A DNA stretch of 64,000 bases. It comes from Akkermansiaceae bacterium (GTDB lineage Bacteria; Verrucomicrobiota; Verrucomicrobiia; Verrucomicrobiales; Akkermansiaceae). Under the pieces are notes generated by a model. That model saw only the letters and a list, made by a program, of their open reading frames with translations. It was not told the DNA's origin and made no database searches. A program made the position numbers and the translations under genes. Positions 53,401 to 63,655 of this stretch are shown here, in pieces (within the stretch, counting starts at the first letter, position 1; every line of letters begins with the position of its first letter). The stretch is from NCBI GenBank assembly GCA_905182405.1, contig CAJJBQ010000002.1:1302001-1366000 (forward strand), given 5' to 3'.

Positions 53401-54885
53401 ATGAGCGAGGAAAATTCCAACCAAGCCCCCCAATCCACTGAAGAAGAACTCATCGCAGTCCGCCGCGAGAAGCTCGGAAAGCTGAAGCAACTAGGAATTG
53501 ATCCCTTCGGCGCGCATTTTAAGACGACTACCACCCCCGGCGAGCTCAAGGCAGACTACTCCGACGACCGCTCAGTCACCATCGCAGGCCGCCTGCTCGC
53601 CATCCGCGACATGGGAAAATCTGTCTTCGCTACTCTCGGCGACGCCCATGGGCGCATTCAAATCTACCTCAACAAAAAGGAACTGAGCGACCTCGAGTGG
53701 TCCGCTTACAAGCTCCTCGACCTCGGCGATTGGATAGGAATCTCCGGCATGACCTTCACCACCGGAAAAGGAGAGCCTTCGGTAAAAGCCAGCTCTCTCA
53801 CGGTTCTCTCGAAAGCCCTTCGGCCCATGCCCGACAAGTGGCATGGGCTCTCGGACCGCGAGACAAAGTATCGCAAGCGCCACCTCGACCTCATGTCAAA
53901 CCAGTCGAGCGCCGACCTTTTTATCATGCGCTCCAAGATTGTTGCCGAGATCCGCAACTTCCTACACGACCGCGGCTACCTCGAAGTCGAAACGCCCATG
54001 CTGCATGACGTCGCTGGTGGCGCTGCCGCCAAGCCCTTCGAGACCCATCACAATGCTCTCAGCATGGACCTCACCATGCGCATCGCGCCCGAACTCCACC
54101 TCAAGCGCCTCCTCGTCGGTGGCCTCACCAAGGTTTTCGAACTCAACCGCAACTTCCGTAACGAAGGCATCTCCCGCCGCCACAATCCCGAGTTCACCAT
54201 GCTCGAAGCCTACCAAGCCTTTGGCGACTTCGAGATTATGGCCGACCTTGTCGAAGAAATGGTCTGCCACCTCGCCGAGAAATTCTTCGGCACCCTCGAA
54301 ATCGAGCATCTGGATGAAAACGGCGAGTCTATCCGCACCCTCAACCTCAACCGTCCTTGGAAGCGCGCTTCTTACCAGGACCTCATCAAAGAGGCGGCAG
54401 GAAACGACTGGTTCGACCTCTCACCCGACGAACGCAGCACCAAAGCGAAGAGCGAATTCAAGCTCGAAGTTCACGATCATCTGGAAGACTACGAAGTAAC
54501 CCAGCAGGTCTTCGAGAAGCTCATCGAAGAGCACACCTTTGACCCATGCTTCGTCACCCACGTCGACTCCAAGCTCATTCCTCTCGCCAAAGAGAATCCC
54601 GAAAACCCAAGCGTGATCGATGTTTTCGAACTCATCATCAACGGACAGGAAATCTCACCGGGCTACTCCGAGCTCAATGACCCCGACACCCAACGTCGTC
54701 GACTTCATGAGCAGTCCGGAGGCGAGGCCCAAACGATCGATGAAGACTTCGTCGAAGCCCTTGAGCACGGAATGCCACCCGCAGGCGGAATCGGAATCGG
54801 AATCGACCGACTCATCATGCTCCTCACCGGAGCACCGACCATTCGCGACGTCGTCCTCTTCCCGCAGCTCAAACGGAAGGACTGA
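53401..54885 (+). CDS. lysS: Lysyl-tRNA synthetase (class II)
   Basis: A 494-residue class II aminoacyl-tRNA synthetase that charges tRNA-Lys. The N-terminal OB-fold reads VTIAGRLLAIRDMGKSVFAT. Motif 1 lies around RSKIVAEIRNFLHDRGYLEV with ETPML, motif 2 is VFELNRNFRNEGISRRHNPE, and motif 3 is GIGIGIDRLIMLLTG. Length is that of the standard bacterial enzyme. It has its own gap upstream and ends against the convergent pckA gene, with a hairpin over its stop codon. Confidence 0.97.
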   Translation: MSEENSNQAPQSTEEELIAVRREKLGKLKQLGIDPFGAHFKTTTTPGELKADYSDDRSVTIAGRLLAIRDMGKSVFATLGDAHGRIQIYLNKKELSDLEWSAYKLLDLGDWIGISGMTFTTGKGEPSVKASSLTVLSKALRPMPDKWHGLSDRETKYRKRHLDLMSNQSSADLFIMRSKIVAEIRNFLHDRGYLEVETPMLHDVAGGAAAKPFETHHNALSMDLTMRIAPELHLKRLLVGGLTKVFELNRNFRNEGISRRHNPEFTMLEAYQAFGDFEIMADLVEEMVCHLAEKFFGTLEIEHLDENGESIRTLNLNRPWKRASYQDLIKEAAGNDWFDLSPDERSTKAKSEFKLEVHDHLEDYEVTQQVFEKLIEEHTFDPCFVTHVDSKLIPLAKENPENPSVIDVFELIINGQEISPGYSELNDPDTQRRRLHEQSGGEAQTIDEDFVEALEHGMPPAGGIGIGIDRLIMLLTGAPTIRDVVLFPQLKRKD

Positions 54886-54904
54886 TCGCAGGACCAGTCC
54901 TTCC
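54875..54904. terminator. 10-bp perfect hairpin at the lysS end
   Basis: GGAAGGACTG (54875-54884) pairs perfectly with CAGTCCTTCC (54895-54904) around a 10-nt loop. It overlaps the lysS stop codon and precedes the convergent pckA stop at 54917. No T tract follows in either direction. Confidence 0.55.
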
Positions 54905-54916
54905 CGATATGAGAGA

Positions 54917-56500
<1,584 letters not shown>

Positions 56501-56906
56501 AGATGGAGCCAACACCTTCCATGCCATTCTTGCAAGGAACAGCATAAATGATCTCTCACTCCTTGAGCCAGAGCCGCTGACAGCCTCTCAAATCCGTGAC
56601 AGAATGGGAGATCGCGGAAGCTCCACTGATAAAATCTACCGCGTTCTTAGCAGAGAGGTTTACTTAGGACATCTACTGGCGAAGCAACTGGAAGGATTGG
56701 CTCTCAATGCGCCCGGAGGTCTGGACCGACTACGAGGCGTCGTTTGCGAAATTATTTTCCTAAAAAACGGAAGCTGTGATGGCGGGCAGGGGTCTCATTG
56801 CAGTCATGAACTCTTTCACTAAGGAGCTCCAGACGCGGTTCAAGAAAGGTGGGTTCCCGCTGAAAAATGATGTGCTCCCCCTCTAATTCACGCTAGCTTT
56901 TCATCA
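56501..56906. other. 406-bp gap between pckA and gdhA with a doubtful plus-strand frame
   Basis: A plus-strand frame runs to 56822 and, in its middle, reads LTASQIRDRMGDRGSSTDKI then YRVLSREVYLGHLLAKQLEG, which has the look of a small DNA-binding helix-turn-helix. It lacks a good start (the ATG at 56487 lies inside the pckA 5' end) and the last 25 residues are Cys/Gly/His-rich and not domain-like. It may be a decayed regulator or chance. The gap must also hold the divergent promoters of pckA and gdhA. Confidence 0.3.
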
Positions 56907-58169
56907 ATGAAAGAGGCCCTTTTAAAAGACCCCGTCTTTGGCATGGCTGCCGAGCAGTTCGATCGCGTCGCCGATTTCCTCGAACTCGATGCCGAAGTCC
57001 GCGAGCGTTGCAAGTGGCCCAAGCGCCTCATTACCGTCACCTTACCCGTCACCATGGACGATGGCCGCACCGAGGTCTTCTTCGGCCACCGCGTTCAGCA
57101 CCACCTCTCCCGTGGCCCCGTGAAGGGGGGCCTTCGTTTCCATCCCAATGTCAACATTGGCGAGGTCGCTGCTCTCGCGATGTGGATGAACTGGAAATGT
57201 GCCCTCATGGGACTTCCCTACGGCGGAGGAAAAGGCGGCATCGCCTGTGACCCCCGCACCATGAGTATGAGGGAGCAGGAACGCCTAACTCGGCGCTTCG
57301 CCCAGGAAATAGCCCCCTTTATCGGGCCGGAGATCGATGTCATGGCCCCCGACGTTGGAACCACCGCCCAGCACATGGCCTGGATTCTCGACACCTACTC
57401 CACCCGGGAAGGCCGTTTCGTCCCCGAAATCGTCACCGGGAAACCCGTCGAACTTCAGGGCTCCGAGGGCCGCACCCAAGCCACTGGCCACGGCGTTGCC
57501 TTCACGATCACCCTCGCCCTCGCCAAACTCGGGATCAAGATCCAAGGAACCACCGCCATCGTCCAAGGCTACGGAAACGTCGGCTCTCACGCCGTCGACA
57601 CCATGATTGGCTACGGCATGAAAGTCACCGGAATCAGCGATATCTCCGGAGCGATCTGGAATGCAAAAGGCATCGACCACCACGCCCTCCACGAACACGT
57701 TTCCACCCACGGAGGCATCAAAGGATTCCCCGGAGCAGAGCCCATCGACCCCGATACACTCCTCCTTCAAGAGTGCGACGCCCTTGTCCCCGCGGCCCTC
57801 GAGCGCGTTATCACCAAGGACAATGCCGCCAAACTCAAATGCCGCATCCTCGCTGAAGCCGCCAACGGTCCCACCACCCCCGAGGCCGATGCCATCATCG
57901 AGCAACGCGGCGACATCTTCCTCATCCCCGACGTCCTCTGCAATGCCGGCGGCGTCACCGTCAGTTACTTCGAGTGGGTTCAGAATCTCCAGCGCTTCTC
58001 GTGGACAAAACACGAAGTCCTCACCAAGCTCGAGACCAAACTCAACGAGGCTTTTACCAACCTCAACAACTTCTGTGAGAAACACAATTGCGGCATGCGC
58101 CTAGGCGCCCTCGCCACCGGCATCCAAACCGTCGCCAATGTTAAACAAACTCGCGGCCTCTTTCCCTAA
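56907..58169 (+). CDS. gdhA: Glutamate dehydrogenase (Glu/Leu/Phe/Val family)
   Basis: A 420-residue hexameric-type glutamate dehydrogenase linking 2-oxoglutarate and ammonia. The substrate site reads KGGLRFHPNVNIGEVAALAM and MNWKCALMGLPYGGGKGGI, with the catalytic Lys in the latter. VMAPDVGTTAQHMAWILDTY follows, and the dinucleotide fold is IVQGYGNVGSHAVD. Length fits the 50-kDa class. Cofactor preference cannot be judged safely. It is a single gene with its own upstream gap, followed by the ABC operon after 117 bp. Confidence 0.95.
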   Translation: MKEALLKDPVFGMAAEQFDRVADFLELDAEVRERCKWPKRLITVTLPVTMDDGRTEVFFGHRVQHHLSRGPVKGGLRFHPNVNIGEVAALAMWMNWKCALMGLPYGGGKGGIACDPRTMSMREQERLTRRFAQEIAPFIGPEIDVMAPDVGTTAQHMAWILDTYSTREGRFVPEIVTGKPVELQGSEGRTQATGHGVAFTITLALAKLGIKIQGTTAIVQGYGNVGSHAVDTMIGYGMKVTGISDISGAIWNAKGIDHHALHEHVSTHGGIKGFPGAEPIDPDTLLLQECDALVPAALERVITKDNAAKLKCRILAEAANGPTTPEADAIIEQRGDIFLIPDVLCNAGGVTVSYFEWVQNLQRFSWTKHEVLTKLETKLNEAFTNLNNFCEKHNCGMRLGALATGIQTVANVKQTRGLFP

Positions 58170-58249
58170 AAAATAAACTAGCCAGCACAAGAGAGGAATA
58201 GGCAGCCGCTTAGGTCAAAGAAAGTTGCTTTCCCGCCGCAACTGTCTTC

Positions 58250-58278
58250 TTGCACGCCACCGTTACCCACCCTAACAT
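58250..58278 (+). promoter_or_regulatory. Sigma70-type promoter of the ABC operon, near-leaderless
   Basis: TTGCAC (58250-58255) and TAACAT (58273-58278) are spaced by 17 nt. The ATG is at 58287, so a start point 6-8 nt after the -10 box leaves almost no leader. The -10 box equals that of the tRNA-Arg promoter. Confidence 0.55.
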
Positions 58279-58286
58279 TTTTATAC

Positions 58287-59177
58287 ATGAGCGATATTCC
58301 GGCAGTGGAGGTCAGCGGCCTTGTGAAGGACTTTCAAATCTCCCTCCGGGGACCAAAGCTGCGTGCCGTCGACAACGTTTCGATCCGCATCGAGCCCGGC
58401 GAAGTTTACGGCATGATCGGGCCCAACGGATCCGGCAAGTCCACCACCATGAAGGCCCTCCTCGGCCTCGTAAAACCGACCGCCGGAACCTGCTCCATCT
58501 TCGGAAAAGATTCCCTCAAAGTCGATTCACGAAACGATGTGGGCTTCCTCCCGGAAAATCCCTATTTCTACAAACACCTCACCGGAGCGGAAACAATCAA
58601 GTTTTACGGCAAACTCTGTGGTATGCGAGGAGCCAAGTTAAAGCATCGAATCGATGAAATGCTCAACCTCGTAGGACTCGATGACGCCCGTAATCGCACG
58701 CTCAAAGGTTACTCAAAAGGCATGCTCCAGCGCATCGGACTCGCTCAGGCCCTCGTGCAGGACCCTCGGCTTGTCATCCTCGATGAGCCCACCGCAGGAG
58801 TGGATCCCTCCGGCTCACGCAAAATCCGCGATCTGATCCTCGAGCTCAAGAACCGTGGCATGACCGTTTTTCTCTGCTCTCACCTTCTTGAACAAGTTCA
58901 GGAAGTGTGCGACCGTGTCGGAATCATCAACCATGGAAAAATGGTCCGTCAGGGGAAACTCGATGACCTCATCGCCCTCGAAGACCGCACCGAGATCGTT
59001 CTCGAAAATGCCAGCCCAGAGCTCCTCGACCAAATTCGTACCCTGGTGGATATCACTTACGGGGTCGATATGGTCTCCGAAGGCAACCCTCGCACCACTC
59101 TCGAGAATCTCTTCTTAAAGGAAACGAAACCTCGTCGCACGGTTACTAAAAAACGCCGGAAGCGCACCAATTCCTGA
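58287..59177 (+). CDS. ABC transporter ATP-binding protein
   Basis: A 296-residue ABC ATPase. Walker A is GPNGSGKSTTMKALLGL, the Q-loop region reads VGFLPENPYFYKHLTG, the signature is LKGYSKGMLQRIGLAQAL, Walker B is LVILDEPTAGVDPSG, and the switch His lies in FLCSHLLEQVQEV. A C-terminal extension of about 70 residues ends very basic (RRTVTKKRRKRT). It pairs with the ABC-2 permease that starts 8 bp later and probably exports something; the substrate is unknown. The signature carries SKGMLQR rather than SGGQ, as in many ABC-2 exporters. Confidence 0.94.
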   Translation: MSDIPAVEVSGLVKDFQISLRGPKLRAVDNVSIRIEPGEVYGMIGPNGSGKSTTMKALLGLVKPTAGTCSIFGKDSLKVDSRNDVGFLPENPYFYKHLTGAETIKFYGKLCGMRGAKLKHRIDEMLNLVGLDDARNRTLKGYSKGMLQRIGLAQALVQDPRLVILDEPTAGVDPSGSRKIRDLILELKNRGMTVFLCSHLLEQVQEVCDRVGIINHGKMVRQGKLDDLIALEDRTEIVLENASPELLDQIRTLVDITYGVDMVSEGNPRTTLENLFLKETKPRRTVTKKRRKRTNS

Positions 59178-59185
59178 TCACCCGT

Positions 59186-60142
59186 ATGAGTTCTTCAAAT
59201 AAAAAGACCCAACGGCAACGAAATAAGACCTCCTTCATTTCGCCCCGGCGCATTTTAATTATCGCGCAAAGCACCGTTACTCAATTAGTGCGCATGAAGG
59301 TCTTTTACTTTCTCGCGCCCATCGCCGCCGTCTTTGTAGGAATCCAGTTCTTCGATGCGCCTTGGTATGCCGGCCCCGAAGCCTCCCAACCCCAGCAGGA
59401 ACTGCAGATGCACAAGAACCTCTGCTTGGGCACGATGATGCTTTTCAGCTCCCTCTTCGCCATCGTCTCGACCGCTCTTCTGATCCCGCGTGATATCGAG
59501 GACCGCACGCTTTATACCATCCTCTGTAAACCCGTCCCCCGCCTTGACTACCTCGTGGGGAAACTCCTTGGGGTCATGGCGGTCGTCTTCATTGCCCTGG
59601 CCGTGATGGACATGATCCTCGTCATAACCCTTCATTTCCGCACCGGTGCCGTGCTAGCCGACGTAGAGCCCTACTTACAAAAACTAGGATGGCCCCAAGA
59701 ATTAGTTGACGAGAAGCTCGATGAAATCTCTGCTCATGGTCCCACCATGACACTCCAATACGGGGTTTTGGCCTACTTTTTCAAAGCCTCCGTTATCGCA
59801 GCCGTCGCCCTCCTCATCTCCACCTTCTCGACCTCCACCCTCTTCACCATCGCCTCCTCAGTCATGATTTGGATGATCGGAGCGGCCCAAAACATCGCCC
59901 GCCAAGGACTCTTTGAACAAGGAGGGCTCGCCGAAGACTCCGGGCCAATCGCCAAAATTCTCGCCACCCTCGTCTCACTCCTTTTTCCTGATTTTCAGAT
60001 CTTCGACTCCGTCGCCGAGGCCGCCACTCGAGCCGCTAATATCAGCTCGGACCAGATCCTGCAGCTCGGTGGTTTCACCCTTTTCTACTTGGGCATTTAC
60101 ACCGTGCTCTCTTGGTTCGTCTTCTCAGATAAGGAATTTTAG
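59186..60142 (+). CDS. ABC-2 type permease
   Basis: A 318-residue membrane protein with a basic N-terminus and about six spans (MKVFYFLAPIAAVFVGIQFF, GTMMLFSSLFAIVSTALLIP, LLGVMAVVFIALAVMDMILV and others). The motif LIPRDIEDRTLYTILCKPVP is the classic ABC-2 permease element that contacts the ATPase. A periplasmic or cytoplasmic loop carries acidic residues (VEPYLQKLGWPQELVDEKLD). It lies 8 bp after the ATPase gene and 2 bp before the next gene, so the three form one operon. Confidence 0.92.
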   Translation: MSSSNKKTQRQRNKTSFISPRRILIIAQSTVTQLVRMKVFYFLAPIAAVFVGIQFFDAPWYAGPEASQPQQELQMHKNLCLGTMMLFSSLFAIVSTALLIPRDIEDRTLYTILCKPVPRLDYLVGKLLGVMAVVFIALAVMDMILVITLHFRTGAVLADVEPYLQKLGWPQELVDEKLDEISAHGPTMTLQYGVLAYFFKASVIAAVALLISTFSTSTLFTIASSVMIWMIGAAQNIARQGLFEQGGLAEDSGPIAKILATLVSLLFPDFQIFDSVAEAATRAANISSDQILQLGGFTLFYLGIYTVLSWFVFSDKEF

Positions 60143-60144
60143 CC

Positions 60145-61107
60145 GTGGCCAGTCCAAAAAAAATCATCGTCGTCCTTCTCGGACTCACTGCCGCCGGGCT
60201 CACCAAAATGCCCTTCGAACAGAAGTTCACCGAAGAACTGCGCGAACAACGACTTGCCCCTCCCACCCTTTCGCTAGAAGCTTGGACCCAAATGAGCCAA
60301 AACGGCCTCGCCGGAGCCTTCGGCGGCCTGCGTTCGGTCCTCGCTTTCTTCAAGAGCCTAGAAGCTCACTTACATTTTGAAGACCAAGAATGGTATGAGC
60401 TTAAAAACGACTTCAAGGTCGTAACCTCCCTCGACCCCTACAACGCGTTCTACTGGGACCAAGGCAGTCATCACCTCGCATACAATGCCGCCTCCTGGGC
60501 TCGCAGCCAGCGTGATCAACCGGAAATAAAACGTATCTCGATCGAAAAAGAATATCTTGAGGCAGGCGACACCTTCCTGCGCAATGGCCTCCGCTACCTC
60601 CCCGAAGATGCCGACCTCTGGGCCGCAATCGGCCGGATCTGGAGTCACCCTCTCAAGCGCCCTGATATTCCACGTGCCGTCGAGGCTTGGAAAAAAGCCG
60701 CCGCGCTCAGCAACAACCACGTATACGAGCGAAACTACTTTCTCTCCCTCGCCAAGATCCCAGGCCGCGAAAAGGAAGCACTCGATGTCGCCCTCGAACT
60801 CGTCGAAGTCTACCCGCGCAACCTTACCATCCCCACTTTCCGCTGCGTCCTCTGGAGCCTCTATCAAAACCCCCAGCTCCCGCTCGACCTCAAAAAACCC
60901 ACCATGGTCCAGCTTTTTGGCAGCAAAAAACGAGCCTACCGCGACCTTCACAGCTATTGGTACCGGATCAACGACGATGGCTTTTACGCCGGCAACGTTG
61001 GAGCCGACCTCCACCAACTCGTCATCGATCTCAACGTTCCCTTCGAATTCAATCCCTTCCTCAGCCCCCGCCAACGCCGCATTCCTAGGAGCTGGTGGCA
61101 GGACTAA
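60145..61107 (+). CDS. TPR-like helical protein of the ABC operon
   Basis: A 320-residue protein that starts with GTG 2 bp after the permease stop. The first residues (KKIIVVLLGLTAAGLTKMPF) may form a signal or anchor. The body is helical with TPR-like units, for example DPYNAFYWDQGSHHLAYNAA, GLRYLPEDADLWAAIGRIWS and VEAWKKAAALSNNHVYERNY. The end is basic and aromatic (RQRRIPRSWWQD). No enzyme motif is visible. Tight spacing makes it the third part of the ABC operon, perhaps a periplasmic accessory protein. Confidence 0.8.
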   Translation: MASPKKIIVVLLGLTAAGLTKMPFEQKFTEELREQRLAPPTLSLEAWTQMSQNGLAGAFGGLRSVLAFFKSLEAHLHFEDQEWYELKNDFKVVTSLDPYNAFYWDQGSHHLAYNAASWARSQRDQPEIKRISIEKEYLEAGDTFLRNGLRYLPEDADLWAAIGRIWSHPLKRPDIPRAVEAWKKAAALSNNHVYERNYFLSLAKIPGREKEALDVALELVEVYPRNLTIPTFRCVLWSLYQNPQLPLDLKKPTMVQLFGSKKRAYRDLHSYWYRINDDGFYAGNVGADLHQLVIDLNVPFEFNPFLSPRQRRIPRSWWQD

Positions 61108-61516
61108 ACGAAGGCCCAACCGGCTGGTTCAACGCAGCACTCTTCAAAAGGCCGCGAGAGGACGAAAAGAGCAGGCCCAATTCTTCCTTTTTGTCGCCCT
61201 CGGCCTCGCCACCCCCGCGCTCCTCGCCTTCCTTGTCCTTTCTTGTCCTTTCTTGTCCTTCCTTGTCCTTTCTTGTCCTTTCTTAAATTGGTCCCTCATC
61301 CACGCCCCCATCGCCACCTCCGTCCTCGGAAACGGGACAGCCCTCCCTCTTTTGCTCCTTGTTGCCCTCGTGGTCCGGGTCACCATGGGAAAATGACCCG
61401 GACCGCCTGCACCATCATTAGATTGCTGAAGCCTCTCTATTTCCCAAGCTCATGCGAATCTAACCTTTACACCCTGCGCTCTGCTCGTAACTCTATTAGC
61501 CCTCATTTTTATCGCC
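61108..61516 (+). other. 409-bp gap with an open frame for a membrane-like peptide
   Basis: One plus-strand frame is open to a TGA at 61396 and reads, after a basic stretch, QFFLFVALGLATPALLAFL, then the tandem-repeat-encoded part, then APIATSVLGNGTALPLLLLV. It looks like a two-span membrane protein, but there is no start codon after the preceding gene's stop, so it is a fragment, a frameshifted extension or chance. In another frame a GTG at 61095 opens a 63-residue peptide that ends in the repeat. No other content was recognised before the metallophosphoesterase start. Confidence 0.3.
61231..61284. repeat. 10-bp tandem repeat (five units)
   Basis: The unit TCTTGTCCTT occurs five times in a row from 61231 to 61280 (units 1 and 4 begin CC instead of TC), followed by a partial TCTT. 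Because 10 is not a multiple of 3, gain or loss of one unit shifts the reading frame. The purine/pyrimidine asymmetry is strong: the plus strand holds only pyrimidines and G. Confidence 0.9.
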
Positions 61517-62239
61517 ATGCGTATCGCCCTTTTCGGAGACATCCACGCCAATCTCGAAGCATTCGACGCAGTTCTTGCAGATGCTAACGATCAAGGCTGC
61601 ACCGATTGGATCTGCCTGGGAGACGTCGTAGGCTACAATGCCGACCCGAATGCCTGCCTAGAAAAGATCCGCGAAGCCAATTGGCCGGTCGTAAAAGGGA
61701 ACCACGATGACGTCGCCAGCAACGACGACAGTCTCAAGAACATGAACCCGGTGGCCGCTGCCGCCCTGAGTTGGACGCGCGATCAGTTAAACGACGAGCA
61801 AAAGGAATGGCTTCGGAACCTCCGCATGGTGCGCCAAATCGAAGACTTCACCGTAGTCCATGCGACCTTAGATCAGCCCCAGGGTTGGAACTACGTCACC
61901 ACCAAGTTCGATGCCATGTCGAACTTCTCCTACCAATTTACCAACCTCTGTTTCCACGGACACACTCACGTGCCGCGAGTTTTCGTCCGCGAAAACCGCG
62001 TCACCGAAATCCCCGCAGAAACGATTCCCCTGGAAGCTGGCAAGAAATATTTCGTCAATATTGGCTCAGTAGGCCAACCACGTGACGGAGACTGGCGGGC
62101 TTGTTACGTCATCTATGACCTCGCTGTTGGAACGGTTTCCTTCCGTCGTGTCGAATATGATATTGAGACCACACAGAAGAAAATCAGAGACGCTGGCCTT
62201 CCGGACATGCTCGCCGAGCGTCTTGCAGACGGTCGCTAG
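61517..62239 (+). CDS. Calcineurin-like metallophosphoesterase (YfcE/MJ0936-type)
   Basis: A 240-residue soluble phosphoesterase with all metal motifs: GDIHANLEAF (Asp and His ligands), LGDVVGYNADP, KGNHDDV, VVHATLD and HGHTHVPRVF. Such enzymes hydrolyse phosphodiesters or protein/nucleotide phosphates with two metal ions. Length and the late NIGSVGQPRDGD motif fit the bacterial family that includes YfcE-like enzymes. Its last 17 bp overlap the start of the broken phospholipase D-like gene, which suggests a former operon. Confidence 0.92.
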   Translation: MRIALFGDIHANLEAFDAVLADANDQGCTDWICLGDVVGYNADPNACLEKIREANWPVVKGNHDDVASNDDSLKNMNPVAAAALSWTRDQLNDEQKEWLRNLRMVRQIEDFTVVHATLDQPQGWNYVTTKFDAMSNFSYQFTNLCFHGHTHVPRVFVRENRVTEIPAETIPLEAGKKYFVNIGSVGQPRDGDWRACYVIYDLAVGTVSFRRVEYDIETTQKKIRDAGLPDMLAERLADGR

Positions 62240-62886
62240 GATCGCTCTGTCCGCGACCTTAATTCTGGGAACACCCTCGTGTTTTCATCGCAGTCTCGAT
62301 TCTTCCGTCGGTATGGATATCTCAATCTCCAACCCCGGATTCTCGCACTCGATCGCTAAGACTGCCCAAACTCCTTGGACCGAGGGAAACAAGATCGAAA
62401 CTCTCGTCAATGGCGACGCCTTTTATCCAAAAATTCCGCAAGCGATCCAAGATGCCAAGCACAGTATCACCTTCGAAACCTTCGCCTACGTGCCCGGCCA
62501 AATCGCTACTGATTTCACCAACGCTTTGGTCTTAAAAGCGCAAGAAGGCGTGCAGATTTATGTCATCTCCGATGCCATCGGCTCCGCGGAGCTACCGGCC
62601 TCCCACCTTAAACCCATGCGCATCCATGATGCATACCAAACTTCTCGTCGCCGACGACCGCTTCACCATCACAGGCTCAGCCAACCTCGACGACAGCTCG
62701 TTTTTCATCAATGACGAGGTCAATCTCCACGTCGACTCCTCCTCTTTCTCCCGCGAGCAAACAGCCGTCTTCCAACGCGACCTCAAACTCTGCCGCGAGA
62801 TCACTCTCGCAAGCCTCTCCTCGCTCCCTGGCACCAGCGCCTCGGCGCCTGGCTTATCTCACCTCATCTCTAATTCTTCTTTATGA
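62223..62886 (+). pseudogene. Phospholipase D/cardiolipin synthase-like gene with internal deletion
   Basis: The 5' part starts at a TTG (62223), has a lipoprotein-type signal (ALSATLILGTPSC) and the cardiolipin-synthase-like start ETLVNGDAFYPKIPQAIQDA and SITFETFAYVPGQIATDFTN, up to SHLKPM near 62619. It then runs directly into the second HKD region in another frame: MHTKLLVADDRFTITGSANL from 62629, with His, Lys and Asp in place. The whole first HKD motif and the spacer are missing, so a large piece (likely around 200 residues) was deleted at about 62620-62626, with a frameshift. The 3' part ends in ATGA, overlapping the phosphatase start. Confidence 0.82.
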
Positions 62887-63374
62887 AAATTACCCACGTC
62901 CTCTTCGTCTGCATGGGCAATATTTGCCGCTCTCCCGCTTGCGAAAATATCTTCCGCCATCTCGTCAAAGAAGCCGGCCTCTCCAAGGAAATCATTTGCG
63001 ACTCCGCCGGAACGCTCGGCTACCACACCGGCAGCAAACCGGACGCCCGCATGTCACGCACCATCCAGAAACGCAATTATGAGGTCACCGGCTACGCCCG
63101 ACAGTTCATCCTCCACGATTTCGAAGCCTTCGATCTCATTCTCACCATGGACGACGAGAACTACGCCAACATCATCGCCCTTGCCAAAAGCGAGAAACAA
63201 AAAGCCCTCGTCCATCGCTTCACCAACTACTGTACCGAACACGACCTCAGCGAAGTCCCCGACCCCTACTACGGCGGAAACGATGGCTTCGAACTTGGAG
63301 CCGACCTCATCGAAGACGGCTCCCGCGGCCTCCTCAATCACCTTAAAAAATTCTCAAGAGAATACGATCTCTAG
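62883..63374 (+). CDS. Low-molecular-weight protein-tyrosine phosphatase
   Basis: A 163-residue phosphatase. The catalytic loop is VCMGNICRS (Cys10, Arg16, pattern CxGNxCRS). The second conserved motif DPYYGG supplies the general-acid Asp. The middle ILTMDDENYANI is also typical. Length fits the family. Possible roles include removal of tyrosine or arginine phosphates from proteins, and control of polysaccharide export. The ATG overlaps the stop of the broken phospholipase-like gene by 4 bp, so it was likely part of that operon and is still read through it. Confidence 0.94.
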   Translation: MKITHVLFVCMGNICRSPACENIFRHLVKEAGLSKEIICDSAGTLGYHTGSKPDARMSRTIQKRNYEVTGYARQFILHDFEAFDLILTMDDENYANIIALAKSEKQKALVHRFTNYCTEHDLSEVPDPYYGGNDGFELGADLIEDGSRGLLNHLKKFSREYDL

Positions 63375-63655
63375 CCCTTTCCCATCCCCGAAGGGGATCC
63401 ATATGATAGCCCCGGGTTTCCAACCCAGCGTCAAAATTTAAAGCGAGATCTTGGGCAAGCCTTGCCCCCAGCTCCCAAACAAAATCCAGCGACAGCTCCC
63501 ACCTAGCGCTCCGCCAACAAGCTCCACGACCCAAGCCTTCGACGTTGGACGTTCAACGCCCGTTTTACCTCATCTGGTGCCTCGGCGATAAGAAGCAACC
63601 CGCAAGCGACTAATCTCGTATTGCCTTCTATCCCTCACCTGCCAATCCTCAGTCC
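63375..63655. repeat. Gap resembling a dispersed intergenic repeat
   Basis: After the phosphatase stop there are two tight hairpins: ATCCCC-GAA-GGGGAT (63384-63398) and GGGTT-TCC-AACCC (63414-63426), joined by CATATGATAGCCC. Further on, at about 63538-63560, GACGTTGGACGTTCAACG is built of short related units. From memory, similar GAAGGGG/ATATGATAGCCC blocks occur many times between genes in some Verrucomicrobiota and Planctomycetota; within this window I see it once. No protein gene was recognised here. Confidence 0.45.

Noticed and set aside
57285..58085. Minus-strand 266-residue frame inside gdhA
   Set aside because: Gly/Asp/Val-rich antisense product typical of G/C-rich third-position bias; gdhA itself is certain.
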